Below are positions 43,705 through 54,374 of a DNA stretch of 64,000 nucleotides, piece after piece. The DNA is taken from positions 27,647,419 to 27,711,418 of the forward strand of contig OY987243.1 in NCBI GenBank assembly GCA_963920765.1. Reading direction: 5' to 3'. Both the position numbers and the translations under genes were made by a program. The DNA is from Ulota crispa (Eukaryota > Streptophyta > Bryopsida > Orthotrichales > Orthotrichaceae). Position 1 is the stretch's first letter, and every line of letters begins with the position of its first letter. The notes beneath the pieces were generated by a model that worked only from the letters and a program-made list of their open reading frames with translations, was not told where the DNA came from and searched no databases.

Positions 43705-43910
43705 TTCAAATAAGAGTAAAAGTAATAATTTGCCCCCCATTTTTTTCTGTTCAATTATATGCTCCTCTTGAGTTCTAGACTAAGGTAGGGTCTCTAAATC
43801 CAAATATAAATTCAAAATTCTCAAATTTAATCTCTTAATAGTAAATATCTAAACTCTCACATTTTTTGGTGGGTGAAAAAAATAGTGCTTTTCCACCCTA
43901 GCCCCACATC
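43705..43910 (+). repeat. Direct repeat X, copy 2
   Basis: AATAAGAGTAAAAGTAATAA, CTCTAAATCCAAATATAAAT and CCTAGCCCCACATCAATG parallel copy 1 in order. Between the copies lie C2, D and E2. Confidence 0.6.
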
Positions 43911-43916
43911 AATGTA

Positions 43917-44206
43917 AGGTAGGAGCACCCATAAGCGTTAGTGTGCCCATAACCGTCACTTCTGAAATCTTGGAAAATTTGTGGAAGTGAATAGATGTAA
44001 TGACAAGAATGTACAACATGTCAACATGAATTCTTAAAAGTGGTTATGGGTGCAATGGCAATTTGCTCTTAAAAATTCACAACTTATTCTCACAGTATCC
44101 AAATAATACCTTTGAAAGTGCAAGCTCATTTTTTTTCTATTTTTAACCCCTAAGCGCTCAAGCGACCATTTTCTGGTTGTTGTCCATTTTTCGTGAGCTG
44201 CTTGAG

Positions 44207-44252
<46 letters not shown>

Positions 44253-44998
44253 TAATAGAAAATCAAGTCTACTTTCCAACCCAACTTGAATCATGTCAAA
44301 TCCAAGTTAAACTCCATCAAGGAGAAATTTTCAAAGACACACTTCAATATTTGCTAATGTTGTAAAATTTACTATTTTGGAAAACTGATGATGTTCTCTC
44401 CTTTGAAAAGATTGCATTTTTGAAGTTTACAATAGAATTTCTATTTTTAACCAATCATACCAAATTTTAAAATCTATGTTTAAAATTTGTAATTTTGGTG
44501 AATATTCAATGGTAAATGCTTCTAAATTCATTAAATAAAAATCTAAAACTTTTTTTGAATGTTGGACTATATGGATAATTACTAAACATCATGATTCTTG
44601 TTTTCTCTTTTGAAGCAAACTTCATCAAAGTTACATAAGTATTTTTTTATAATACATCTATGTTTTGCCCTTACCCCCTTGGACGTTTAGGGGCTAATAG
44701 TATCCTATTATTTGCTAGTCTATACTAATAATAGGCTTGGTTGCATTAGTTGGGTGGTTGGGTGTTAAAAATAATAGAATGTAAGGCAATTGCGAAACTA
44801 ATCAATAACCAAATTTGTTGCAACCAAATTTGTTGCAACCAAATTTTCTACCTTACTAACCCCATGAAATATTTTTTATAAGCATGGGATGTGCCGATAA
44901 CCTTCCGCTGAAACGACAGGTGCACAAATCCACTAGTTGTTTATTAATAATCATCATGTTCAAAACCCTTAATTTGACATTTATGGGTGCTCCTACCT
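43917..44998. mobile_element. Family-B MITE, copy B3, with nested insertions
   Basis: The ends AGGTAGGAGCACCCATAAGC and TTTATGGGTGCTCCTACCT are flanked by TA. The interior parallels B2 in reverse. It is interrupted by T3 copy c (44147-44693) and by a second stretch (about 44724-44930) that starts and ends at CTAG and contains tandem AACCAAATTTGTTGC. Confidence 0.8.
44147..44693 (-). mobile_element. TTAA-flanked element, subfamily T3, copy c, reversed (547 bp)
   Basis: TTAA (44143-44146) and CTAA (44694-44697) flank ends CCCCTAAGCGCTCAAGCG and CCCCCTTGGACGTTTAGGGG. The interior is the complement of copies a and b. It contains a T-run of nearly 40 bases at about 44212-44251, which makes a spurious poly-lysine open frame. 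Confidence 0.85.
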
Positions 44999-45000
44999 TA

Positions 45001-45533
45001 TGTGCAGTACACTGAGCCCAACTTTTGCCTCCTAAAATAATCTACTGCGAAAACCGACAGCGTGGGTTATCCTACGTAGTAAAGTTCTATAATCTACGCT
45101 ACCCATACAGCCCAGATACTCTGCCTCCCAGTTCATCCTAGACATTAGAAATGTACAGATTTTGTAGATAATCGAACAGCCTTCTCAGTCTGTGCAGTGT
45201 TCTGCGTCGTGCGTCGCCGGTGGCAAACCCTTGCAGGCAGAGTTGTATATCGGGACGAAGATCTGGCGATGGTGGCTCGCAAGTGACGAACCTCGCAACC
45301 CTTCGAGCTTGCCGACAATCTCCGCCAGGTCCCTCGCTCACAAGTAAGTCAAGTCATTATCCTGTTTCCTATCAAGCATTTCATTCGTTCTGCTCACGTT
45401 ACTTTTGTAGCAAGCTTCCGATCATCGACGGCCCTACTCCAGAAAATCGGAAGTTCGTGACAGTTGTGATTTGAACGTTGGTGCAGAAACAAGCGGAGAC
45501 AAGGGTTCTTGAAGAGAATTGTAGCTCCGAGCA
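45001..45533 (+). promoter_or_regulatory. Promoter and 5' UTR of the ribophorin II gene, with a probable 67-bp UTR intron
   Basis: The composition shifts to about 50% GC from 45150. A strong donor, CACAA|GTAAGTC, at 45344 and the acceptor ACTTTTGTAG at 45410 would remove 67 bases upstream of the start codon. Several short open frames cross this region on both strands and are not genes. Confidence 0.5.
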
Positions 45534-46709
45534 ATGGCGGTATCGACCTTTGGGGTATTGTTGCTCCTGACGTGTTTTTTAGGGTTTGTGAAAGCTGCGG
45601 AGGAAGGGTTGGTTCTAGAGTTGGCATCGCACACGTTCTCGCTCGGATCGGATGCGCACAAGCTTGAGGTCGTCGTCGTGCCGTCGCGCGATGGATCTAC
45701 TACTGCAACCTCTTCTACAGTGACTCTTATTTCAGCGCACTCTGTTGCCACGGGCTCGCCGGTCTCGTTCTCTGAGCATCACAAGTTTTCTTCCCTTGGA
45801 GACGGGAAATACGAATTGGCGCTTCAATCAGATGAACTCTCTTTGGGAAAATACAAAGTGAGGATCGATGCAGACAGCGGGAAGGGTCATCTCTCGTCTG
45901 TGGTTGCGGTGACCGCTCCTATATCCGTGTTGAATGCTAAAGCTGTTGTTTTGGAGAGCGATGGCTTGGAATCGGTTACCGAATTAGGGTTTCCGAAAAC
46001 TGTTACCCTGTCGGCAAGCCATACGCAGAAATTGAAGGTGTCGTTTGAGCTTAAAACTCCATCTGGAACTCCTTTCAAGGCACAACAGGTGCTTGTGAAG
46101 CTCAGGCACGTCGAGAGTGGCGGAGAGGGGGTCTACCTCGTCAAGCCGTCAAGAAAGTTAGGGTATGAGCAGACGCTGGACTTCTCCAAGATGCCGGAGA
46201 AACTGAAGCATCAATCGGGAGCTTACGCTGTGGAATTGATCGTTGGTGATGATGTCATGGAGAATTCTTTCATCTGGAATGCAGCATCGTTGGATCTGGA
46301 CTTGCCCGAGGGACCTGAGGAAACGAAAGCTGATGCGTCTGTGTCCAAATTTGAACCCAAAGCAGAGATTGCCCACATCTTTCGTCAACCTGAGAAAAGA
46401 CCTCCGGGGTATCTGTCCATGACGTTCTTAGTTCTGACGTTGGCTCCTCTGGTTGGATTCTTCATGGGGTTGCAGCAACTTGGTGTCAATTTGAAGAGCC
46501 TTCCGTCGAGCGGATTGCCTATGGCTGCTGCTGCTGGCTTTCACGGAGGTATTGCCATGATTCTGGGCTTGTATTTCTTGTTCTGGTTGAAGCTGAACCT
46601 GTTCACCACGTTGCAGGCGCTCGGTTTCTTAGGTTTGTTTACCCTTGTACCAGGATTCCAGATTCTGTCCTACTTGGCTGATCATTCTGCCAAGATGAAA
46701 TCCGCGTAG
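45534..46709 (+). CDS. RPN2: Ribophorin II / Swp1-type subunit of oligosaccharyltransferase (391 aa, intronless)
   Basis: The protein has an N-terminal signal peptide (MAVSTFGVLLLLTCFLGFVK, cut after about residue 21) and a luminal beta-rich part to about residue 275. Then comes the family signature FRQPEKRPPGYLSMTFLVLT (about 283-302), followed by three membrane segments at about 294-313, 335-352 and 357-378, and a short basic tail HSAKMKSA. Human RPN2 has the matching HLFREPEKRPP motif and the same C-terminal topology. The complex transfers N-glycans to nascent proteins in the ER membrane. Plant and animal RPN2 are usually 600-700 residues; this one lacks the large N-terminal domain and is nearer yeast Swp1 in size, yet starts with a good signal peptide, so it looks complete. 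The CDS has no intron. The frame is undamaged and codon use is richer in GC than the flanks. The first ATG is taken because the signal peptide begins there. Confidence 0.92.
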   Translation: MAVSTFGVLLLLTCFLGFVKAAEEGLVLELASHTFSLGSDAHKLEVVVVPSRDGSTTATSSTVTLISAHSVATGSPVSFSEHHKFSSLGDGKYELALQSDELSLGKYKVRIDADSGKGHLSSVVAVTAPISVLNAKAVVLESDGLESVTELGFPKTVTLSASHTQKLKVSFELKTPSGTPFKAQQVLVKLRHVESGGEGVYLVKPSRKLGYEQTLDFSKMPEKLKHQSGAYAVELIVGDDVMENSFIWNAASLDLDLPEGPEETKADASVSKFEPKAEIAHIFRQPEKRPPGYLSMTFLVLTLAPLVGFFMGLQQLGVNLKSLPSSGLPMAAAAGFHGGIAMILGLYFLFWLKLNLFTTLQALGFLGLFTLVPGFQILSYLADHSAKMKSA

Positions 46710-47825
46710 GAGCAGGTTTGCTCGCTTGCTACAGAGGTTCTGTGGAGCTGTTTAGATCACTCGGGAGATTATTACCGAAGAATTAGAATTTGAGCCCAGT
46801 TTTGGTATCATTTAGAACAGTACTTGTAATTTGGTGATCAGGTACACTTTCTCCCTCCCAGCTTGTAATTCTCCACTGTCTGGCGAATATCTGCTTGTTT
46901 GTGTCCAGCCTTGTTATAGGCAAGGTGCAAGAGTTTTGGTTACGAGGGATAACTTGCATTTGCACTTAATGTTTTAACTTGGCTTCTTACTTTCTAAGAA
47001 CGGAACGAATTTCACCGTCAAATTCCTTAATCATAGAATTGAAGAACCAAATGAGGCAGTCTAGGGTTTGTCATGTCTCCCAACTTTGGATGACCACTTA
47101 TTTGGAGACGTTCTCTCTTTGCCCCTGTTCATGGGGGTTGGCTTTGAGGCCGTACACACATCTTAATTTATGGATTGATATATCTTTAAGCAAAAGTGTC
47201 TGAATTTTAGAAGCTGGATTTGTTTGATTTGAAACGTTGTGAATGCCACTATTCTATAATGCTCATGAATTCACCTGCACCTTTAGTTCTTATTTTGTAT
47301 TTGTTGCCGTGTAATGAATTTGGCGCCTTGACTTCAATTCACAGTGGACTCGAACTTGTGATTGTATCCAGCATTCCAGCAGCTTTGAGTTTTTATGCCA
47401 ATGTTTTATTTCGATGTAAAATTTGGACCTTTACTCACTAACGAAGCAGTGAATAAATGCAAGACGTTCTTGTACCATTTCTCAGTTGTATAATTCTATG
47501 AAGGAATCACAAATTTATCGAAGTTACTAGGAGTTTTTGGGTGCAGGAGCTAGCAGTTTTATTTCCCGTTCGTAATTGACCCTGTTAGGTTTGGTCAACC
47601 ACATTGTGGCTGATTTTGACACCTTTTTGGACATTTTTCATCCATACTACTGTAATCAAGCTATAAATGAGATGAGTTTTCTTGTCGAAAAAGAAATGTG
47701 CTCCATGTTCACACAAACTTGCTGCATTTGTTTTTGGATCAGTTGAATCTGAACTAGGAAACACGTGATGGGTAGGGGTGCTCTAACTTTTTGAGGACAC
47801 CCATATGCAAAAGCAGTGTTGAAGC
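46710..47825 (+). other. 3' UTR and downstream flank of RPN2
   Basis: Unique-looking sequence between the RPN2 stop and the Copia LTR. The transcript end cannot be fixed; AATAAATGC near 47452 is one possible signal. Small open frames (46979-47203, 47220-47441) are not supported. Confidence 0.4.
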
Positions 47826-48107
47826 TGTTGAGATAAGTATTCTATTAATACGCTCTTTACATACTTAATTAGAGTTCACAGGAGTTTACTTTAGTAAAGG
47901 GATCCCATGGACCAATAATAGAGAAGGACTTTTACTTTCTATATTTGGTCTTCCCTTATATATACTAGGCAAACCCTACTTGGATAATAACACTTGTTAT
48001 TTCTTCTCCTTGCATACTTTATTATATCTCTTTTGTGTCCTCATTGTGTCCTCATTGTGTTTTCTATTCCCAGCTCTTTCCTTAGAGCATGTAGCTCTAT
48101 CACAGTA
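47826..48107 (+). repeat. Left LTR of the Copia fossil (282 bp)
   Basis: It starts TGTTGAGATAAGTATTC and contains TTATATATACTAGGC as a likely TATA region. It carries one extra 11-bp tandem unit (TGTCCTCATTG) relative to the right LTR. Confidence 0.9.
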
Positions 48108-48174
48108 CGTTATTAGCACGCTTCTTTGCTTTAATCCCTTTGAGAGAGTTTGTTAGTAATGTCCTTCATCCCTC

Positions 48175-48990
48175 ATGGCTACTTCACGTTCTTTTGCTAC
48201 CACATTTGTTGTAGTGCCAGCAGCTACTCCAAATGTTGAAGCACCAAGGCTTCAGCCTCTTCTCTTTGCACAATTGGAGGTTGATGGGAGCAACTACCTT
48301 CTATGGGCAAGAATTGCAAAAGCACATGTTTATGGGGAGCAATTATCCCAGTGCATCGCGTTTGATAACCCTTTTGATCAACCTTCTACTGTAAGTACCA
48401 CTGATTTAACAACTATGTTTTACAAAGCATTACTTTTGCTTTGTCGCCATCTTGTCCCATCTTTACAATATTAATACCTAGAGGTCGAAAACCCTAATGA
48501 GCTTTGGAATAAGCTCAAGTCTTGTTTTGATAACCAGAAACCATTTTTCTTCCTAGAACACTACATGATTGGACTCATCTACAAGTGTTGGATTTTCCAA
48601 CACTTGTTTCCTTCAATAGTGAGTTATTTCGTATTATATCGCAATTGAGGTTGTGCGGTCAGGTTATCACTAAGGAGGAAATGATTGAGAAAACTCTCTC
48701 AACATTTCCACCCGCCTCTGCTGTACTTGCACAGCAGTACAGAAACATGAAATTTGAGACTCTCTCAGATCTCATGTCTCTGTTACTTCTTGCCGAAATG
48801 CAAAACGAACTCTTACTTCGTAATGCAGAGTCACATCTAGTCGGTACCCCGGTTCTAGAGTCTCATGCTGTTAAAGCTTTTGGTGCCAGTCTAAGGCACA
48901 AAAACATAGAAAAAATAAGTATAAACACTTGGGTCAATCTAGACGTCATAATCACCATGTTTCAAGGAGAATACCACTCCTAATAATAAT
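48175..48990 (+). pseudogene. Gag region of the Copia fossil
   Basis: Resembles Copia-type Gag (LEVDGSNYLLWARIAKAHVY near the start), with a zinc-knuckle-like CHKCGRVGHLA stretch just downstream near 49020. Broken. Confidence 0.75.
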
Positions 48991-49129
48991 GGTAAGCGTC
49001 CATTAGAGACGCATTCTTGTCACAAGTGTGGCAGAGTGGGTCATTTGGCCACTAGTTGTCGTATATCGGAAATTTTGTAAAAATATTCCAGGAAAACAAA
49101 AAGCTGTGAGCTGAAGCTCGAGAGGCTCA

Positions 49130-52100
49130 TTCCATGGATGCATCTATAGATCCATTTGAAGCTGAGGCTTTTGAAATACATGTTGTTGAGAACACTCATA
49201 CCGGTGAGTCATCTGATGTCCTCCTTGACTCTACAATAACACATATAATTTTGCGTAATAAACATTTTTTTGATAAGCATAATCTTTCATCTTGGAAAAC
49301 CAAAAATTTGATTACTATGGCTGGATTGAATGTGTTTCAATTCTAGGAGGGGTCAACAAAGGTGATATTGCCTGAGGGCACTACCATTACATGCATGCGT
49401 GCTATGTATTCTCCCTTTGCCCTCCAAAGTCTGATCAGCTATTGGGATGTGCGCGCCAACGATTTTCACCTCTTGACCAAAATTTTAGATAATCGTGAGG
49501 CTTTGGTTATTATGTTTAATAATAAAATTGTGGAAACAGCCTTTATTGCGGCAAGTGGTTTGTATCGAATTGTGATCCGGCCACCTAGTGTATACAGTTT
49601 TGCTATATCTTGTAAAAATGATAAAATTTCAATCTGGCATGGACGATTTGGTCATCCAGGTTCTACATTATTTAGGAAAATTATTTCTTGTGTTGTTGAA
49701 CACAATCTACAGATTGCAGATGTGAATTTTGTGACATTATGTCAAGCATGCGTGCAAGGCAAATTGATTGCCAAACCATCATTATGGAAGCTTCTCCATG
49801 AATTACCACCAATGCTTTCAAGGCTACATGGTGATATTTGTGGTTCAATAAATCCTATATCAGGACCATTTCAATATTTCTTGGTTTTGGTTGATGCATC
49901 AAGCAAGCAATCACATGTCTCGTTATTATCAACAAGAAATTTGGCTTTTGCCAATTTATTATCAATGTTGATCAGCTTCAAGGACAATTTCCTTGATTAT
50001 CCAATCAAGACATTGCGTATGGATAATGCTCGGGAATTTCAATTAAAATCCTTTGAAGACTATTGTATTGCAATAGGGATTGATTTGACATATTCAGTTC
50101 CATATGAACATGTTCAAAATGGATTGGCAGAGTCTTTTATCAAACGGATTCAGCTTATTACAAGACCATTGCTTCTTCATGCAAACCTGCCAGCATCTAT
50201 GTGGGGACATACAGTTTTATATGCAGCAACTTTGATTTGATTCCGCCAATCTATTTTGGAGAATGCTTCTGCACAAGAGCTTATTTTAAGGCGTATTCCT
50301 AGTGTATCTCACCTGCAAGTGTTTGGTTGTTGTATATGGGTTCCAATTCCAGAATCCCAACGCCATACTATTGGAGCTCATTGACAAGAAGGCATTTATG
50401 TTGGATTTGACTCTCTAAGCATTATTCATTATATCAATCCTTATAATGATACGTTGCTTTGAGCTCGTTTTGCCAATTGTTGATTTGAAGAGGATAAATT
50501 TCCATCTTTTCAGGGAGGAGCATCTATTCAAAAGCATTCTAAGGGCATTATATTTAAGGCACCTAAAACATTTACATTGAACCCTGATTCTTGAATATCT
50601 TTGGCTGAAACTGAGGTTGCTAAAATTTTGCATTTGCAAAAGATTGCGGATCAAACACTTGATGGTTTCAATGATGCACCAAGGATAACCAAGACTCCAT
50701 TAAGTGAAGCTCAAAATCTCTTTGCTCAAGTTTCAATTCCAAAAACCATTTCTACTCTAACTTTGCAATTAGTGGGCAAGTGGACTCGTGGACCTAATAA
50801 GCAACCACGCAAATGTAAGACTATTTCATCTACTTCTACAACAACCACTTCTACTTCTATGAGATCTGCAACTCATGAGGGAGAAAATTTTGTTTCTGAA
50901 CATAATATTCCCAAGCCAAATATAAAAGCGCTCTGACCGTAGCGAGGTATGAATATTGTTCACCCAATGGTTCCTACTCCTCCTTGCAAGGGCAATAAGG
51001 TTCTTCACTATTGTTGCTCCGACCAACCATAGGCTCATAAAAATATCATCATGAAGAGAGCCATAGAGATAAGCAGTAACAACGTCCATAAGACGCATTT
51101 CCAATGTGGTGTGTACGGCCATTCCAAGAAGATATTGGAAAGTAATAGAATCCATAACCGGTGAATATGTAGAATCATAATTAACTCCAAACTTTTGAGT
51201 GAAACCTTGAGCAACCAAATTTGCATGTATTGCAGCTAAGGAGTTACTCATTCATGAGTTTGAGATGAAACTCCTTGGTAAAACTACCTTTTGCATTGGC
51301 TTGCAAATTATTCACTTGAAAAATGGTAGCATATTTCTTTCCCAACATGCTTATATAAACCAAGTATTGAGAATGTTTAATATGACGGATGCTTACCCGT
51401 TATCTACGCCTATGGTTTGTCGGAGCAACAATAGTGAATGACCTTATTGCCCTTGCGAGGAGGAGGAGGAACCATTGGGTGAACAATATCCATACATCGC
51501 TGCAGTCGGAGCGCTTTTATATTTGGTTACATCTACAAGGCCTGACATTGCATTTGCAATCAATGTATTTGCAAGACATAGTGCCCATCCAACACTTTGA
51601 CATTGGAATGGTATTAAACATCTTCTTCATTATTTACAAGGGACTAAAGATTTGGGATTGCATTATTCTAAATCAATGAATCCTACATTGGTTGGGTATG
51701 CTGATGCTGGTTATAAATTTGATCTCGCAACAGCCAAGTCTCAAACAAGTTATGTTTTTTTAAGGCATGGAGCTGCTATATCTTGGAAATCGGTAAAGTA
51801 AACAATAACTGCAACATCATCTAATCATGCAGAAATTATTGCTTTACATGAAGCTTCTAGGGAATGCATTTGGTTGAGATCCATTGATAAGTTTATTCAA
51901 ACAAATTGTGGATTACCATATAATGATTCCCCAACTATTTTGTATGAAGATAATAGTGCTTGCATTGCACAAATGCAAGCAGGTTTTATTAAAGGTGATC
52001 GGACCAAATATATTGATCCCAAATACTTTAGCTACATCCATGACTTGATTTAAGCGCAAGCACTTGAAATCAAGAAAGTCATCTTGGCAAATAATCTTGC

Positions 52101-52130
52101 AGATCTCTTCACCAAAGCCCTTCCATTATG
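49130..52130 (+). pseudogene. Pol region of the Copia fossil: protease, integrase, reverse transcriptase, RNase H remnants
   Basis: The pre-integrase HGRFGHPGSTLF with a CQACVQGK stretch and the integrase core (LRMDNAREFQ) lie at about 49360-50240. RT-related sequence lies at about 50830-51430, and an RNase H-like part (YEDNSACIAQMQAG) ends near 52130. Broken and rearranged. Confidence 0.85.
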
Positions 52131-52450
52131 TACACAGTGCCGACTTATTCATGGCATTGGAATGTGGCAACTCAATACTTTGGAGCAAGAGATTCAATAG
52201 GTTTGTATTGTAGTAACATTTACCATCTTTCCATGGATTTTTCCCATTGGGTTTTACCATGTGAATGGATTGTTGAAGGTGTTGTACTCTTTTTTCCTTC
52301 ATCCATAGTTTCATCCTTGATCATTAACAAGGTTTTCTTGGATAAAGTTTTAATGAGGCAACAACTGTATATCTTACAAGATTACGGGAATTATCATATA
52401 GAACATTATTGTTTAGGTATACATACAACTATGTGTCAATTGAGGAGGAG

Positions 52451-52721
52451 TGTTGAGATAAGTATTCTATTAATATGCTCTTTACATACTTAATTAGAGT
52501 TCACAGGAGTTTACTTTAGTAAAGGGATCCCATGGACCAATAATAGAGAAGGACTTTTACTTTCTATATTTGGTCTTCCCTTATATATACTAGGCAAACC
52601 CTACTTGGATAATAACACTTGTTATTTCTTCTCCTTGCATACTTTGTTATATCTTTTTTGTGTCTTCATTGTGTTTTCTATTCCCAACTCTTTCTTTAGA
52701 GCCTGTAGCTCTATCACAACA
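52451..52721 (+). repeat. Right LTR of the Copia fossil (271 bp)
   Basis: It starts TGTTGAGATAAGTATTC and ends CTCTATCACAACA, directly followed by the GAAGC target duplicate. Confidence 0.92.
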
Positions 52722-52726
52722 GAAGC

Positions 52727-53117
52727 AATCACCAATTTATATCTTTTAAGTAAAGTGGTTTTCCAAAACCACTCTTTACGAATAGAAAAAATTGATCCTT
52801 TCACTTTTGGGTGTTTATTTGTGTATTGAGAGATTGAAAATATCCTAACAAACACCCATGATTGTCCTATGGCACATTGAAATGTAGTAGTGTACTATCT
52901 AGTTTGTTTAAAGTAACCATCTTGCTTGGCGTTGTGAGTGGTGCAATGTTCCATAATGGGTTCAAATTTTTGACAGAAATTCGTAAGTTCTGATGGATTT
53001 CCCCCACTAATTTTCCTTCCCTCTAGATGTTCTCCAATGTGGAGGGGACAACAAAGCACTCTTTGGATAAGAATTGAAATCTTGGTTCCATTGTATTTAT
53101 CTACAAGTGAAAAGACC
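52727..53117. other. Spacer, nothing recognised
   Basis: No shared repeat or gene was seen. Confidence 0.4.
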
Positions 53118-53121
53118 GGAA

Positions 53122-53767
53122 CCCCTCAAGGCCCATGCACTTTCCCAAGTATCTTAAAATTTGTTCTTGGATGAACAAAATGTCAACATTTTGACAAGCT
53201 GCATCAATTTTTTTTAAAATTGTAACCATACAACTTCAAACTAGATATGTTAGAGATCACGTAGGAAAGGAAAACATTATAATATCACTTATGGATTGAA
53301 AATTTATAACATTTGATCAATAGGGTGTTAAAATAGTGAAAGTGATTTGAAGTCTTTCAACCCTCTTTTCACATCTCAAATTTAAAATTGAGAACTCCAA
53401 AAAAACATGAGTATGTAAAGTACAACATGTGTAGCCCTAATCAATTTAGAGCTTCTTAGAATCTACTCTACAACTTTTTAAACTAAGTTTCTAATGTGAT
53501 TGCTTCTCCAAGTTCTAGTGTACTTTAGGCTCATTTCCAAGAGCTCTCAACACTAGAAAGTGAAGATTTGCAATGGACACCCTTGCACAAAATCTTAAAT
53601 AGAAAATTCATAATTAGTCATTTTCAAAATCAGATTTCTGATACTAAAACAAGACTTTGATAAGAATTTTAAAAAACAATAATTATTGTAATTAATCATA
53701 AATAAATTTAGGCATCCCAACTTACAAACAAGGAGGGACAGTTTCGGTCCCCTTGAGCCTTGAGGGG
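53122..53767. mobile_element. Probable old TTAA-type element T15 (about 645 bp)
   Basis: The ends CCCCTCAAGGCCCATGCAC and GAGCCTTGAGGGGG are inverted repeats with the CCCCT start of the T group. The flanks are GGAA and GTAA, so the TTAA is no longer intact. It is non-coding. Confidence 0.55.
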
Positions 53768-53868
53768 GTAATGCTTTTATGAACACCATACTTGTGAATT
53801 TTAGATAGAATTTGTATGAAAAAATAATAGATATTTTGGGTCATCTTTTAGACACAGGTGTCCGCAAA

Positions 53869-54087
53869 TCAATTACAGATGATGGTATAGCAACAAACGT
53901 TTCTTTTGTTATAAGCATGTGCTGATAAGAACAGCCCAAAAAACAAAGATTCGCTGCCACTCTTGACTAAGTTCATCACTCTGGGGGTGGCACCACAAAC
54001 AAGAGTGGCATAGACAATTGTATCACTTACCATCTGAAACCACGACAAAAGCAGTAGCGGAACAGAAAATCTGGCTCCTCTTTTCAT
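53869..54087 (-). CDS. Candidate small secreted protein, first exon or short gene (weak)
   Basis: The minus-strand ATG at 54087 opens with MKRGARFSVPLLLLSWFQM, a good signal-peptide-like start. Right after it comes a strong donor, ATG|GTAAGTGATAC, so translation may continue in another exon; the read-through frame ends at 72 residues (TLVCGATPRVMNLVKSGSES). A TATATATA at 54367-54374 (minus-strand reading) lies about 280 bp upstream. I recognise no family. A segment matching ATGAACTTAGTCAAGAGTGG of this frame recurs, diverged, near 62727-62762 in the same orientation. It could equally be chance. Confidence 0.25.
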   Translation of the reverse strand: MKRGARFSVPLLLLSWFQMVSDTIVYATLVCGATPRVMNLVKSGSESLFFGLFLSAHAYNKRNVCCYTIICN

Positions 54088-54366
54088 TGCTCAGATATCA
54101 CACGACGTTTGCACTCTCTAATGCCTTTCGCAAAATTCCTAGAGATTTTTCAGAGGTTTTTCCTTGGTTGTTTTAACTGAGAGTTTAGGAATGCAATTCA
54201 AGGTCGTTCCTCTTGAAAAGTGAAGGATGTTTGCAAGAAACACTGTACTATTTTTTGTAATTTTGTAATCTCTTGAATTGTACTCTGAATACTATGAAAC
54301 CTATGAATACTTCGACCACTTTGGAAAGGTAGTGAAAATATTACAACTTTCGTAAACTGTATAGTG

Positions 54367-54374
54367 TATATATA
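54367..54374 (-). promoter_or_regulatory. Possible TATA box for the 54.1-kb candidate
   Basis: TATATATA within AGAGTATATATACACTATAC on the minus strand. The element is common by chance in AT-rich DNA. Confidence 0.2.

Larger units (their letters stand above)
47826..52721 (+). mobile_element. Copia LTR retrotransposon fossil (about 4.9 kb)
   Basis: Two direct LTRs (47826-48107 and 52451-52721) beginning TGTTGAGATAAG enclose gag, protease/integrase and reverse transcriptase/RNase H remnants in the order integrase before RT, which is the Copia order. A 5-bp direct repeat GAAGC flanks the element (47821-47825, 52722-52726). A purine tract GAGGAGGAG precedes the right LTR. The LTRs differ at roughly 3% of positions plus one 11-bp tandem difference; at usual plant rates this suggests about a million years, with wide error. 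The interior is rearranged and broken in many places (about ten or more), so it is a fossil. Confidence 0.93.

Noticed and set aside
44034-44365. Poly-lysine / poly-phenylalanine open frames
   Set aside because: Produced by a T-run of nearly 40 bases inside T3 copy c.
46979-47045. Short text CACCGTCAAATTCCTTAATC resembling the complement of an 18S rRNA segment
   Set aside because: The match is about 20 bases with differences, and the flanks show no rRNA.
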